Below, piece after piece: positions 45,456 through 57,487 of a DNA stretch of 64,000 nt. This stretch comes from Gonocerus acuteangulatus (Eukaryota > Arthropoda > Insecta > Hemiptera > Coreidae). The stretch's first letter is position 1, and every line of letters begins with the position of its first letter. Under the pieces are notes generated by a model. That model saw nothing but the letters and a program-made list of their open reading frames with translations, had not been told where the DNA came from and made no database searches. The DNA is taken from assembly GCA_946811695.1 (NCBI GenBank), contig OX328125.1, positions 42,962,709 through 43,026,708 of the forward strand. Direction: 5' to 3'. A program made the position numbers and the translations under genes.

Positions 45456-46586
45456 TCTTTCTTTCGTTGCAGTTTACGGATCAGCTGGCAAATTTCATAA
45501 AATCCAAATAATCCCTCCCCCCTAGAAATTTATTTTTCTTTCTCTACATATTCTAAAATAAATTAAGAGACATTCCTAAAATTAATTAAGTACATTTTTC
45601 AAAGAATGATTAGCAGCCTGTGTGTCTAGCAACTCAATCATTATTTATTTATTGAATATAGCTTTTCTCTTTCTGGTATTTAGATATCTAAATCTACTTG
45701 ATGAAGGTAAGAAACGATCGTTGATTTCTAAATACGTGTCTATTGGTTTGTTATGGTATAGTAACTACGTGCTTCCTAGAGATCTTCAGAGAGTAATGTC
45801 CTAGTTACGCACCAAGACTATTAATGGCAATCTACTATAAGTAGCTCCATTGAGCAATGAGCACACGGTGTAATAAATGTCTTCGCTAATGCATTACGTA
45901 TCGACGTTATCTATCAGCTTAATGCTTACTTCTCTACGAGTCCCTACTCTGGGTATTACTTGACAACAGCATCGACCAGCTTGAGATAAATATGGCGCTA
46001 TTGGCCTCGTATCTAAAGCATAGGCTCCATTACATGGACTAACTCGTCATGCTGTAATGATTGCCCTTGAAGCTTATTCAAAAAGCACCCAAGCGTAAAA
46101 CGGAAGGATCTGGGTTCGGTATTCTCCTGAAAAGTAATGATTTGAAAATTTACTAAATTTCATTAAAACTTTGAAGACATTTGAAGAAATTGTCAGACAT
46201 TGAAAAGGTTCACAATTAACTGAATTTTAAATTTACATAAACTACGATATGACTTTCCACTATACAAATTAGGTACCTAATAGTGAATAATCTAAAATTA
46301 ATGTCAAATGTCCTTGTAATATAATTGGTTATAGTTTTATTGGTTGTAATAAATATGTTGAGTTACTTTGAGCTCAGAAAAACTTTAAATTTACATTTTA
46401 CGAAGTTGACATTTTAAGTGAACTTTTTCCTAAGAAAAACATTTTTTTTTTCATAACCGCCAAAAACACAATTTTTATTTTTTTAGCATAACTAGTACAT
46501 TGTTTGATCATTCTAGAAAAAAATTATGATGCATGTGGTAATTGTCATTTCTGAGTTATGACTTACTGAACCTACCTAATGAAAAA
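45456..46586. other. No gene seen
   Basis: AT-rich; nothing recognised. Confidence 0.4.
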
Positions 46587-47596
46587 GTCCGATTCGCAGG
46601 AACTGCGTCATCTTAGCGCGGTTCCGTTCTTATCTCTAGTGTTTATGAAGGCATAGAATAGAAACAGTTATTACTTTGTTTAGATCAATAGCGAAACAGC
46701 TATCCAAATGAAATCTCAAACAAACCAGTCTTGAAAGGTCTTGATTTACAATCTTACCTGTATGGGTCAGCTATACCATAAGTCGGGCAGAAAGGCCTCC
46801 GCTCAGAGGCATTTGGAAAGCCTTGGGATCTCTCTCTTTGAACGCTACATTTCTAACAATAAATTGATCTTCTTATCTTACTTAATCTGTTTTATTGTCA
46901 AATACATTATCTGACTGTAAGCAATTTAAAAATAACAAGGAATAAAACAGACAAAAAGAACAGTTCGAATAAGCGAAATCAATTACTTTAAAGTTTTAAG
47001 CACTTATTTCTCCGATTGACATCGCCTAATCAAAACTTTCATCAGAATCATTTTTGTAGAGCATTTAGTGAGCTTTCTAATGGTCATCTTCCGTTTCCCA
47101 AGATTCTCAACCTTTTTCGAGATATTAAGGAAAGTATACAAAGTTACCAAAACTTTTTATGTATGTTAATAAAATATTTTATTCTAACCCTTCCTTAACT
47201 CCAAACGTAACATAACTTTCAACATATTAGTTTTAATGAAATTAGAACATGCAGAAAATGTTTCAACTGAATCCCGTGTCAAAAAAGAACCCAAATCAAA
47301 AACGGTATTCAAAAACTATTTTTCCAATTTTCTCGAAAACGGTTAAAGCTATCGCCTTGAAAATGGTTTCATTCGTTTTTCTAGCCCAAGAAGCCTATAA
47401 AAAGAGTACTTACAAGCTTATGAACTCAAAAACGTAAGCGTTACGATTTTTTCTGCGCGAATGTCGCCCCAAACGCCATCTTCCAGTGGGCGGATTTTGC
47501 TGGTTAACGAACTTGACCTTTCAAATTGGACGACAGATTTTTGTACCAAATTTCATCAAAATCGGACCATCAGGGAAGCCAGAAATGAGCGAACAG

Positions 47597-47662
<66 letters not shown>

Positions 47663-47676
47663 ATATATATATATAA

Positions 47677-47707
<31 letters not shown>

Positions 47708-47846
47708 CAAATTTGAACCACCGTTATTTTCGGTTTCTAGGGGTTCTGAAATGCGAAATTTTCTAGTCGGCACTTCCGGATTGTTTCATTGTATCAACCT
47801 TATAAGCGGGGTTCCTCCCTATGGGGGAGGGAGGAACCGCGCTAAA
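46587..47846 (+). repeat. Family A, cleanest full-length copy
   Basis: 5' end gtccgattcgcaggaactgc, then the subterminal tcatcttagcgcggttccgt. Internal landmarks are 'ctccgattgacatcgcct', 'aactccaaacgtaac', 'tttctcgaaaacggttaaag', 'aagcgttacgattttt', and 'aaatttcatcaaaatcggac'. A (TA)n tract with a few substitutions (47598-47705) follows, then the unique 3' part from 'aatttgaaccaccgttattt' to the hairpin (gcggggttcctccctatggg, ggaggaaccgcgctaaaa). The hairpin stem matches 14 of 15 positions. The element is about 1.26 kb and shows no coding frame. The 3' stem strand ggaaccgcgctaa is the complement of the 5' subterminal ttagcgcggttcc. Confidence 0.85.
47598..47705. repeat. (TA)n microsatellite inside family A
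   Basis: About 108 bp of nearly pure TA with isolated T or C interruptions, at the same place where the family-A copies at 29969, 57257 and 62462 carry theirs. Confidence 0.93.
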
Positions 47847-48224
47847 AAGTATAAAAAATAACTTTGCGCGATTAGTGGCATGACACTATTGCCTATAGTA
47901 TCACTATTATAGCTTATTTTGATAGACAAAAGCATTAGATTTAATTTGATACCAAGAACAGCCGGATTTGTTGAAAAAAAAGTAAAACACAAATGTTTTT
48001 CAAAACTGTTATCAGAAAGGCAGTAACCCAAATCATGCAAAAAACAAGAATTTCAAAAAATTCCCCCTGGTTCAATTTTTGATAAAAAAATTTGAAAAAA
48101 TTAATTTGAGATTATCTAATACATCTCTATTCATGAAAAAATGTTGAAAAATATCTGAGAAATGATGGCACGGACATATATTAAAATTGAGCTAATTGAC
48201 CCGTATTTGTATATTTAGGAACGT
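47847..48224. other. No gene seen
   Basis: AT-rich; nothing recognised. Confidence 0.4.
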
Positions 48225-48960
48225 TTTCTAACACGTTCCGAAGGAATGTAGCTATTAAGGTTGCACTCATGGAAGAATTTTTGAAATTCTTCATCGATCC
48301 TATCTAGTAGATATCGAAATAACTCCCTGACAAAATTCATATACATGTATATGTGTGTGTGTCTGTCTGTTAACACAATATCGGCCGCAATTTTTGTTTT
48401 CTTGGCACGAAACTTAATATATGTTATTGTCATTAGCACACGATTGAAAGAGTTTGTTAACTAGCAAACTTCGTCCATCTGGAAGGGAGGTTTACTCCGG
48501 GCCCAAATTACTAATTTGCCCATACTAGCCTCAATTTTGTTATTATTGCAGGAAAACTCTGTATACGTCATAAATATCTAAAGAGAAAGAAGTATTGTAA
48601 AAATAAACTAAATATGTTTATTAGGAGGGGGGTTTTACTCCGGAACCAAATTAATAAGTTAGCCGTACCGGCCGTTACCTGTACGTCCTTACAACGTAAC
48701 TCTTTATACAAGATGCCTCACTGCATGACGAACATGCGTTGTAAAACACATCAAAATCGGTCCTTTGAATGTTTAAGTTTACCGCGGAGAAGAATTAATT
48801 AAAAATAATAATTGAGCTTTTCATTAAAATGATAAAAGGCTAGTCATGTTATTTTAATCAAATTATTCAGGAATGCAGCGTACCATACCACCATTCTGAG
48901 GAATGTGTTAAACAATGCAGCTCCTGCGTAACACCCTGCTTTTGAAATACAAGGAATAAA
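48225..48960 (+). repeat. Family B repeat, longest copy
   Basis: Begins around 'cgttccgaaggaatgtagct'. It contains a GT-rich microsatellite (48350-48370) and two 'tactccgg...ccaaatta' units about 140 bp apart (48490 and 48635), and ends around 'ctcctgcgtaacaccctgct'. Related sequences lie at 10780, 34690, 60520 and 62690, all on the plus strand. No protein was recognised; the class is unknown. Confidence 0.7.
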
Positions 48961-50433
48961 CAAAAATCCATTTTTCTGTTTTCTTCTATTTAATGTGCCT
49001 AATTTCGATACATTTTTCGTTACTTGCTTACATACTGACGGATGTTAGATTCCTTGAAGGACCAAAAGCCCCGGCGAACAGCTCCATCCGACACTTAACA
49101 TGCAGCTCCGTCCGACACTTAACATTAATTTTTAACATTTATTGTTTAATTGAGCCCTTCCGACAGGAATCGCGCGTCGTGAAAACCGTTCAACGAGAGA
49201 AATATGTCGTTTTTTGATGAAGAAAATTTGTTTTCCGGTGCATCGGCTGCTGAGGACACCATCCTCTTTTGTAGAGAATCTTGATTTAACATATAATATT
49301 ATATTGTTTATTTAAATTTTAACGTCCACTACTATTAACTGAGAATTTTGGGACAGGTTCTGCCTTGGGGGGATGTCCTTTCTTTTTTCTAAAGAATAGC
49401 CACCACCCCATAGTGGGAATCGAACCTTTGGTTATTTGAATTTGTATACTTATGTATCTATACAGCTTTTCAGAAAAATAGTTAAATATATTTTAATAAT
49501 TAATGTTAAAGGCTGGCACTTTTTTAATAGAAAAACGTTTCGACTAGATTAAAAAAAATTGACTGACTAAAAATATCATTGCTTCTAAGGTATTATTATG
49601 TCATTATTTATAACAATAATATTATTTTTATTTTACGTTGCTCTACTTGATGATTAAATGGTGTTCATAAGGATATTTAATGTACCCTGTAAAATAAATT
49701 AATAGTTAAAAACAAATAAAATAAAATATTAAATTACTTAGCTATAAAATGATTTTATTCTAAGAAATAAGTATCGGGTATTTAAATAAGAGAAGTATCG
49801 AGTGGTGTTTATTTTTTTGTGAAATGTGTTTATATGATTAAAGTGTGTAATTATAGTGCAAATATACTTTTATTAAGTTGATCTGTAATTTCTCGTAGAA
49901 TATCTAATGTTTATGTTTAAGAGAATAATGCTGAACCTCCTTGTTGAAGTGAAGAAAGTCATAAGGAATGTTATGCGAAATGACTAGTAGAAAGACCCCA
50001 CCTTCATTCTGCGTGCATGTTGTGTGTTTATGTAATTCTATCTTTGTGTGTTCTGCTATTAGACACGGCAGTACTGTCTGGGAAACTTGTTGTGACAGTC
50101 TCATTCAAAAACGATCCGTCCTTTGTATTCTGAAACCTGATATTCAGGAGTGGGTCAGTAAGATTGATTCATTGTTGTGATTTTGTGGGTATGTTCTAAT
50201 TTGTGAAAGATCTCTGTGTGTTTTAAGTTGTTATCGTTACATGTCGCTTATCGACTCGATTTGTGCAGCTAGTAAATTTTTGTAAGGAGAATGTATTATT
50301 CGTTTATTTAGCTCAGTTGGTCTATTGTACTCTAGACCAGAGATTCTAATGAAACAATTATTTTTTTTTTAATATTTTGAATTCAAACCAATAAAAATTA
50401 TTTCTATTAATGTGCAAAGCTATTCATTAAAAT
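48961..50433. other. No gene seen
   Basis: A 25-bp tandem duplication ('ccgacacttaacatgcagct') lies at 49085-49130. An AT-rich remainder has a T-run near 50360. Confidence 0.4.
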
Positions 50434-50506
50434 GGATTGAGGTCAGCTCAGTGTTAGAGCACTTGCCTAATATGCTGGAGGAACTGAGTTCAAATCTCGA
50501 GCTCAA
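50434..50506 (+). pseudogene. tRNA-Ala-like sequence, probably a pseudogene or SINE head
   Basis: Contains a D-arm and A-box-like segment (cagctcagtgttagagcact), 'tgcctaatatgctggagg' in the anticodon-arm position, and a T-arm and B-box-like 'gagttcaaatctcgagc'. The layout resembles tRNA-Ala genes, but the acceptor stem does not pair well, the anticodon arm is mismatched, and the B box deviates from GGTTCGAATCC, so it is unlikely to be functional. Confidence 0.4.
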
Positions 50507-51621
50507 AGATTTTATATTCTGGTGACTTCGTTCGTGAGTTGGATGGGGGGGGGGGTCCCACACCATCCCTAGGCCCTTGTAATAAGTTTTATGTTTATTA
50601 CAAATGCCATTTAATTTAGATTACTCTTAAACGTAAGAAATACTTAAGAAATGTCCCACCCCCAAATTTCCCGTCAAAATCAGTATCCGGTCACGTGACC
50701 GTCGACATCACTCCCTCTATACTTTTATGTAATAATAATTTAAGTTCCTAAACAGCACTTTCTAAATCATATCAAGGATAAGCATCACTTGTAAATATAC
50801 CAATATTCCGCAATTTCTATGAATTGGACTTTTATAATATTTACGTCTTCAACTTGTGATCATGACTTCTATTTCTAAACTATTTTCTTTCCAACAGATC
50901 TAGAGGAAAAAAGTTTACTTATATTATTAATAAATGTCAGAGACGGTTAGAGAAAGTCAGTAAAATAAATCTAACTTCCTTAGAAATCCTTTCTTGATGA
51001 AATTCATTGATAGGGCACGAATTCTTATATTTACACTCCGTTTGGCCAAGGTCTGCAATACCAATGTTAAGCTATTAATATAATATATTTATGTCATAAT
51101 TTATGAGAATATTTAATTTCTGTCTGAAAATAGGAAAGTAGACTAATATTATTATTTTTTAAATAGACCGGCTATTAGACAAACACAATAAGGAAATCAA
51201 CACTAAACGTTACTCTATAATGACTCTACTCAGTACAGCAATCAATGGTATATATTTATGAAAACATTTGATTGAAGTAACATATTACTTATTACTGTGC
51301 ATATAACTCCCATTCCGTGGCTCAATCATTATAATTAATAAATCCTTAACAGAAATGTTGGAACCCTCGATATTATATCAATTGTTCTTTAAATAAGTAA
51401 GTTAATTCTTTAATGATAATAATGCCGCTAATGTAGAAGGATTATAAATGTTTGAATTCAAATCCCCTAGTTTATCTTGAACATAGGGTTTACTTGTAGA
51501 AGACTGTAACCTTAAAATTGGAATCGTTAATAAATGGAAATCATTAGAAAATTGCTCGTCTTTTTGCAACTTTCCGTCGGCTGATTATCGTTATAGATTA
51601 TTTTATTTCGTTTTTATTGTA
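50507..51621. other. No gene seen
   Basis: A G-run (50544-50556) follows the tRNA-like sequence; the rest is AT-rich. Confidence 0.4.
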
Positions 51622-52411
51622 TACTAGCTGTTACCCGGCGTGCCATGCTACACCTACTTGCTGCATTTAGAAAAGCCTAAATAAATTAGAAACCAAATAA
51701 GTATTATTAAAATCAAATAACACGAATCTGTAACTGTTTCGAACCCGTGACCTCCCAACTGGGAGTCCTAGACGACTTTGACCTAACCCATAACACCCCC
51801 CCCCGTATCAAGACATACATGTATGCCAAGTTTGATAAAAATCGGTCTAACAGTATGGATTTTTATTTTTTTTAAAAGAAAGCACATACAGACAGCAGCT
51901 GGTAGACGTTTTTGACCTGGCCTATGACACTCCCCTGATCAAGACCAACCTGTGTGCCCAGTTTGATCAAAATCTGTCAAACAGTGTGGGTTTGTATAAA
52001 GAACAAACATACAGACAGACAGATGGTAGCCGTTTTGACCTAGCCTATGGCAATCGCCGTATCAAGACCTTCCATTATTCCAAGTTTGGTCAAAATCGGA
52101 CGAACGGTGTGGATTTGTATAAGGGACAAACATACAGACAGACAGCTGGTAGACGTCTTTGACTTAGCCTACGACACTCCTCAGATTAAGATCCACATGT
52201 GTACCGAGTTTAGTCAAAATCGGACGAACGGTGTGGATTTTTATAAGGGACAAACATACAGACAGACAGCTGTTAGATTTTTTTGACCTAGCCTAGGAGA
52301 TTTCTCGTATCAAGACCTACCATTATTCCAAGTTTGGTCAAAATCGGTCAAACGGCGTGGATTTGTATAAGGAACAAACAAACAGACACGTGATTTTTAT
52401 ATATATAGATA
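51622..52411 (+). repeat. Family D repeat with internal 124-bp tandem array
   Basis: Starts actagctgttacccggcgtg, and ends 'acagacacgtgatttttata' and 'tatatagat'. Between them a unit of about 124 bp recurs about four to five times. Each unit holds 'tttgacctagcctat', 'tcaagacct', 'caagtttggtcaaaatcgg', 'ggtgtggatttgtataa' and 'acagacagacagctg' (the word 'gacctagcc' or a variant occurs near 51909, 52032, 52158 and 52280). Single-unit relatives at 28965 and 53391 show the array is a local amplification. Confidence 0.82.
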
Positions 52412-52866
52412 GCCACTCAGAATTTTTCTTTATGTTGTTATTTTTATAATGACCGCTCGTTATTTTCCTCGTTTCATTGGAGCTTTACACCAATTTCATA
52501 TCGTCACTAAATATATGAAACTGAAGTTTCCTATATAAGATGAGTGATTTTTGCAGCAGAAACTAATAATCGGCTGACGTATGTTTAAAATGATGATACC
52601 ATGAGAAGAGGCTTCTCGCATACCTCTAGTAGTGCATAGCGGTGAACGGTTGTGGTGGGAAATCGGCATAATTATGAGTTGGTATTTTCCCATCGAATTC
52701 TACAACATCTTACTGCCGAATGTGCTGGCAAGGATAAGCCGAGAGTTCTTACCTTCCAATGGCTTTTTAATGGTGGGAAATGTCCTATATATGTTTCTCA
52801 GTCACATACATTTGTAACTGTGACCATTCTCTTGTTCGGTCCTATGAATAGACACACATATATATG

Positions 52867-52900
<34 letters not shown>

Positions 52901-53390
52901 AGAGAGTGTTGCATATGTGTTGTTAATCTGGTTGGTTTAATTGGGTTGCGGGAAGTGCTTCCAGTGAACAAAGTGCAGTTTATCCGAGAACAAAAGGCAA
53001 TGAGATATCGAGTCTATTGATGGACAGAAGTTGACAAAGGATGTCCTTCGATCACTTTATCCTACAGATCCGACAGATACTGACCAGTAACAACTCTTTA
53101 TCGAACCGGGGGTAAATACCGAACATCAGCATTAGTTCCATAATTTGGAATAGAATCGAAAAACTGATCACGAAATGAAAATTAAATTATATCATTAACT
53201 GATTATATTTGCAAGAAACATAAAATAAATAAATAGACTGATAAACTAAATATATTTATTTTTTTGAAGGTAAGATATCTTGGTATCTTAATCTTAATTA
53301 CCTATTCTTACAAAAAAATGTAGTTTTATTAAGATACCACACGACCGAACCTTGACAATATCTATTTATTTTTAACAATATTTATTTTTA
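52412..53390. other. No gene seen
   Basis: A compound TA/TG microsatellite lies at 52858-52900. A 122-codon plus-strand frame spanning it (52652-53020) has no recognisable domain. A small palindromic 'aagatatcttggtatctt' lies at 53273-53291. Confidence 0.4.
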
Positions 53391-53686
53391 ACTAGCTGTT
53401 ACCCGGCGTGCCATGCTACAGATACTTTCTGCATCTAGAAAAGCAAAAATAAGTTAGAAAAGAAATAAGTAATGTTAACATCTAATAACGCAAATCTGTA
53501 ACTGTTTGGGTTCAGAGTTTCAAACCCATTGACCACCGAAGTCCTGGACGATTATAACCTAGCTTATGACACTCCGGATGAAGACCTACATGTGTGCCAA
53601 GTTTAGTCAAAATCGGTCAAACGGTGTGGGTTTGTAAAAGGAACAATGATACAGACAGAAAACTGATAGACGTTTTTGACCTAGCC

Positions 53687-54353
53687 CAGGGGTCTCCAAA
53701 CTTTTCAGCCTTAGGGCCATACTGATTACTCCAGTAGGTTCCGAGGGCCAAAACCATATTGGTACTACTTATTTGTGTGAGAAGACCTTCTCCAAAATGA
53801 AGTACACAAAAAATGTTTACAAATCTAAATTAACTGATGAGCATCTTAAATCTCTTTTAATAATTGGTACAAGTAAAATTAGTCCACAACTACAAACTAT
53901 TGTCAGTGGAAAATCTCAATTACATAAATCTCATTAGTATTTCATATGTCATTATGCTTGTTATAAGTTATGTTTTTATTTAAAATGTATAAACTGTTAG
54001 TTGGATTCATTTCAATAATTTGTTAGTTATTATATAATGAAGTTAAATTTTCTGCATATTATACATGTCTTTACTCATTACAATTCTGTGTTTCTTTATC
54101 CAACTTATCACAAAAACAATAACAATAAGCCTACAACAATGTTATGAGTAGTTAGCCCATGACCATATCAATGTAGATGTCATATTAAAAATTATTCAAC
54201 ATAAAATTAGAATTCTTCAGTAAACTAAATTTAATTTGCTATAAAAAATATGTTCTCTAAAAGGAGTTTTCAAGTATGCTAGCTCTCCGCGGGCCGGACA
54301 AAATCTGTCCGCGGGCCGGATGTGGCCCTCGGGCCGTAGTTTGGAGACCCCTG
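53687..54353 (+). mobile_element. Internally deleted hAT transposon, perfect 8-bp target duplication
   Basis: TIRs are CAGGGGTCTCCAAAC and GTTTGGAGACCCCTG, flanked by the identical acctagcc (53679-53686 and 54354-54361). Subterminal GC-rich 'gcgggccgga' words cluster at the right end. The 667-bp body keeps only the last codons of the transposase. The duplicated octamer is part of the family-D consensus, which fixes the order of insertion: family D first, hAT later. Confidence 0.92.
53761..53937 (+). pseudogene. hAT transposase C-terminal dimerisation segment
   Basis: 58 codons read GTTYLCEKTFSKMKYTKNVY, KSKLTDEHLKSLLIIGTSKI, SPQLQTIVSGKSQLHKSH, then a stop. The YLCExxFSxMK...RLTDEHLxxxLxIxTS pattern is the hATC dimerisation region of hAT transposases of the type related to ZBED/SCAND3 and GTF2IRD2 proteins. 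The zinc finger and the catalytic domain are deleted, so this is a remnant, although the frame itself is intact. Confidence 0.88.
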
Positions 54354-54487
54354 ACCTAGCCTATGAGACTTCCCGGATCAGGACCTACCAGTGTTCCAAG
54401 TTTGGTCAAAATCGGTTAAAAGGTGTGGATTTTTATAAGGAACAAACAGAGGGACAAACAAACAGACACGTGATTTTTATATAGATA

Positions 54488-55607
54488 ATCTCAAAATATT
54501 TTTAATTCAGGCATAATTTATTTTCTTGTTTCAACCTATGTATCTTAGTTTTTTTATTTATTCATAAATTCGAATCGTGCTAAATACGATAGGTCTTTAT
54601 ATTTGCAATGTTCCTCAGAAATCAATGGTCACTCTTATTTTTTTTTAAAAACTTCAGTATTTGCTTTTTGGTATTTTCCATAAAATAAATTTGATCTCAA
54701 GCAACGATAACTTTTTTATTGAAGATTTATTTTTCTATTTGATATAATTTTGATCGAAATATTTATAAGGACTACTATCGTAATAAGTAACAAAATTATG
54801 ACTTATTCTTATAATTATTTTATATATAATAATATGAAAAAAAATAAAGTAAAACTAATAACATTAAAATAGAACTGAACGGAAAATTGACAAGAATAAG
54901 TCTCAAACAAAATATTAAAGAAAAGTCTAAATAAAATAGTTAAGCAAATATATATAGTTTTTTAATGTCAAGGGCATTTATGAGCCTATATTATTTTCTT
55001 ATTATTTTTGTATCTAGTGTGATTAATTATGTTTTTCAATAAGATATAAATAATTAATAGTACTTGTGAGCATACCTCAAAACAAAATAAACACCAATAT
55101 ACGAGCACAACAAGAATCAAATTCTATATGATTAATATGCAAATAAAGAATAATTAACCGAGGAATGATAACGAAGTAGTTGATTGTTCAAAACCCCAAC
55201 AAACAATTTTTATTGTTGTGGAAAGGTGGAATGCTCGGCGGATGAAGCAATCCTAGGTCGGTAAACACCTGTTACTCTCAAGAACCGTTACACGTTTCCT
55301 GAGAAAAATAGAAATTACATTGTATACAGTGGTTAATTATTATTAAATTAATCATTATTATACTGGTAAATTGGGCATTTTTATCCAATGTACATACTAA
55401 AATACAGAATGGATTTTTCTATTTATAGATACTTTTAATATGTCCTCTTTATCATCAAAAACTAAATTGAATCATAGCGTCATTCCACTTTTTCAGAACA
55501 ATCTATTACTTATTACTAAATCGATGCAAATATTTGTCTAAGGGGTGATTTATCAATATAATATAGAATGTATTATATTTTAGAAGGTCTGAATATTCTT
55601 ACGGCAA
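54488..55607. other. No gene seen
   Basis: Extremely AT-rich; nothing recognised. Confidence 0.4.
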
Positions 55608-57254
55608 CTTCGAATTCTAACAAACAAAATACTGCTTCTAATTATACGTATCCTGTTTACTGACAAATACATTTGACTGCTCTAAGCAAGTACAAAAATA
55701 ACGAGCAGTGAAAAAACAAAACAAAAAAAACTGCGGGAAACACACAAATAGATCCGTTTAAATAAACGAAACTAACTAACTAAGTTTTAAGCACTTATTT
55801 TTCCTAATGTGACGACCCCATCAAACATTTCTTCAAAACATTTTTTGTAGAGAATTTAGTAAGCTTTCGAACTGTTACATTTCACTTGCCACGATTTCCT
55901 AACCCTTTTTGAGATATTAAGGAAAATATACGAAGGGGGCCTAATAGATATTCATACGGCATCTGAGAATCCCAAGATTCCGCAAAAATAAAATATTGTT
56001 TCTAATTATACGTATCCTGTTTTATTGGCAAATACATTTGACAACACTAGGGAATTGCAAACACCAGGGAATATGCCAAAGAACTTGGAGTAGGAGCCTC
56101 GACAGTTTCAAGACATTTGAAGGAAATCGGCAAATCCAAAACTGACATTTCATACGGTACAGCCTGATATATTTCTAACAATGAATTGTTTTTAATATTT
56201 TAATTAATCTGTTTTATTGTCAAATACATTATCCAACTTTAAGCAATAAAAAAATAACAAGGAATAAAAACAGTCAAAAAGAACAGTTCGAATAAACGAA
56301 ATCAATTACTTCAAAATTTAAGAACTTATTTCTCCGATTGACATCGCTTATTCAAAACTTTCTTCAGAACCTTTTTTGTAGACCATTTAGTAAGCTTTCG
56401 AATGGTAACCTTTCGCTTCCCAAGATTTTCAACCGTGTTCGAGATATTAATGAAAATATACGAAGTTACCAAAACTTTTCATTATTTCTATCAACAGAAA
56501 ATTGGTCTCATTTTACCTATCCTGTTTTACACACAAATACATTTTCCTTACAAATACAACATAAGAAATTACAAAAATAAAAAGCTAAGGGAAAGAGACA
56601 AAACTTACAAAAAGAACGACAAAAACCCGTTCATATGAACTAAACAGACGTATTTGAAGTTTTAAGCACTTATTTCTCCGATTGACATCAAAAATTGTTT
56701 CAGAATCTTTTTTGTAGAGAATTTAGAAATCTTTCAAATAGTTTCTATACACTTATCAAAATTTCCCAACCGTGTTCGAGATATTAATGAAAGTATACGA
56801 AGTTCCCAAAACTTTTCATGTCTGTTCATAAAATATTTTATTCTAACCCTTCCTTACCTCCAAACGTAACCAAAAGTTTAACATGTTAGTTTTGATGAAA
56901 TTCAAACATGCAAAAAAAGTTTCAACTTAATCCCATGATTGTAAGTACCCAAACCAAAAACGTTATTCAGCAACTATTTTCCAATTTTCTCGAAAACGGT
57001 TGAAGCTATCGCCTTAAAAATGGTGTCATTCGTTTTCCTAGGCCAAGAAGCCTATAAAACAAGTACGTAAAAGCATATGAACTCAAAAACGTAAGCGTTA
57101 CGATTTTTTTTGCGCGAATTTCGCCCCAAACGCCATCTTCCAGTGGGCGGATTTTGCTGGTTAACGAACTTACCTTTCAAATTGGACGATGGATTTTTGT
57201 ACCAAATTTCATCAAAATCGGACCATTGCTCTCTGAGGTACGCCGCGAATAGAC

Positions 57255-57303
<49 letters not shown>

Positions 57304-57487
57304 TATATATATATAAATAAATATATATATATATATATATATATACAAATTTGAACCACCGTCATTTTCGGTCTCTAGGGGTTCTGAAACGCAAAATTTT
57401 CTAGTCCGCACTTCTGGATTGTTTCATGAGATCAACCTTATAAGCGGGGTTCCTCCTTATGAAGGGAGGGAGGAACCGCGCTAAAAC
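55608..57487 (+). repeat. Family A, internally amplified copy
   Basis: The 3' half (56330-57487) is standard, ending in the hairpin ('gcggggttcctccttatgaa', 'ggaggaaccgcgctaaaa') with a compound TA tract at 57257-57345. The 5' half consists of several related units: the landmark 'cctgttta/tt...caaatacat' recurs near 55650, 56009, 56210 and 56519, and 'cttatttctccgattgacat' appears repeatedly. The canonical 5' end is absent. A mariner-like HTH relic lies between the second and third units. Confidence 0.75.
56051..56167 (+). pseudogene. mariner-like transposase helix-turn-helix fragment
   Basis: The frame reads GIANTREYAKELGVGASTVS, RHLKEIGKSKTDISYGTA, then a stop. TREYAKELGVGxSTVSRHLKEIGK matches the second helix-turn-helix of mariner transposases (REL-AEELGVSxxTVSRHLKxIGK). 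The usual following WVPHEL motif is absent because the sequence reverts to family A. No mariner TIR was seen. Confidence 0.62.

Larger units (their letters stand above)
53391..54487 (+). repeat. Family D repeat, split by a hAT element
   Basis: Starts actagctgttacccggcgtg and ends 'acacgtgatttttatataga'. It is interrupted at 'gacctagcc' by the hAT element. Removing that element restores the family-D order seen at 51622. Confidence 0.82.

Noticed and set aside
50306..50345. 'ttagctcagttggtctattg' tRNA-like start
   Set aside because: No matching T-arm or acceptor stem within tRNA distance.
52652..53020. 122-codon plus-strand frame
   Set aside because: It crosses a TA/TG microsatellite, has no recognisable domain and no splice context; composition is like non-coding neighbours.
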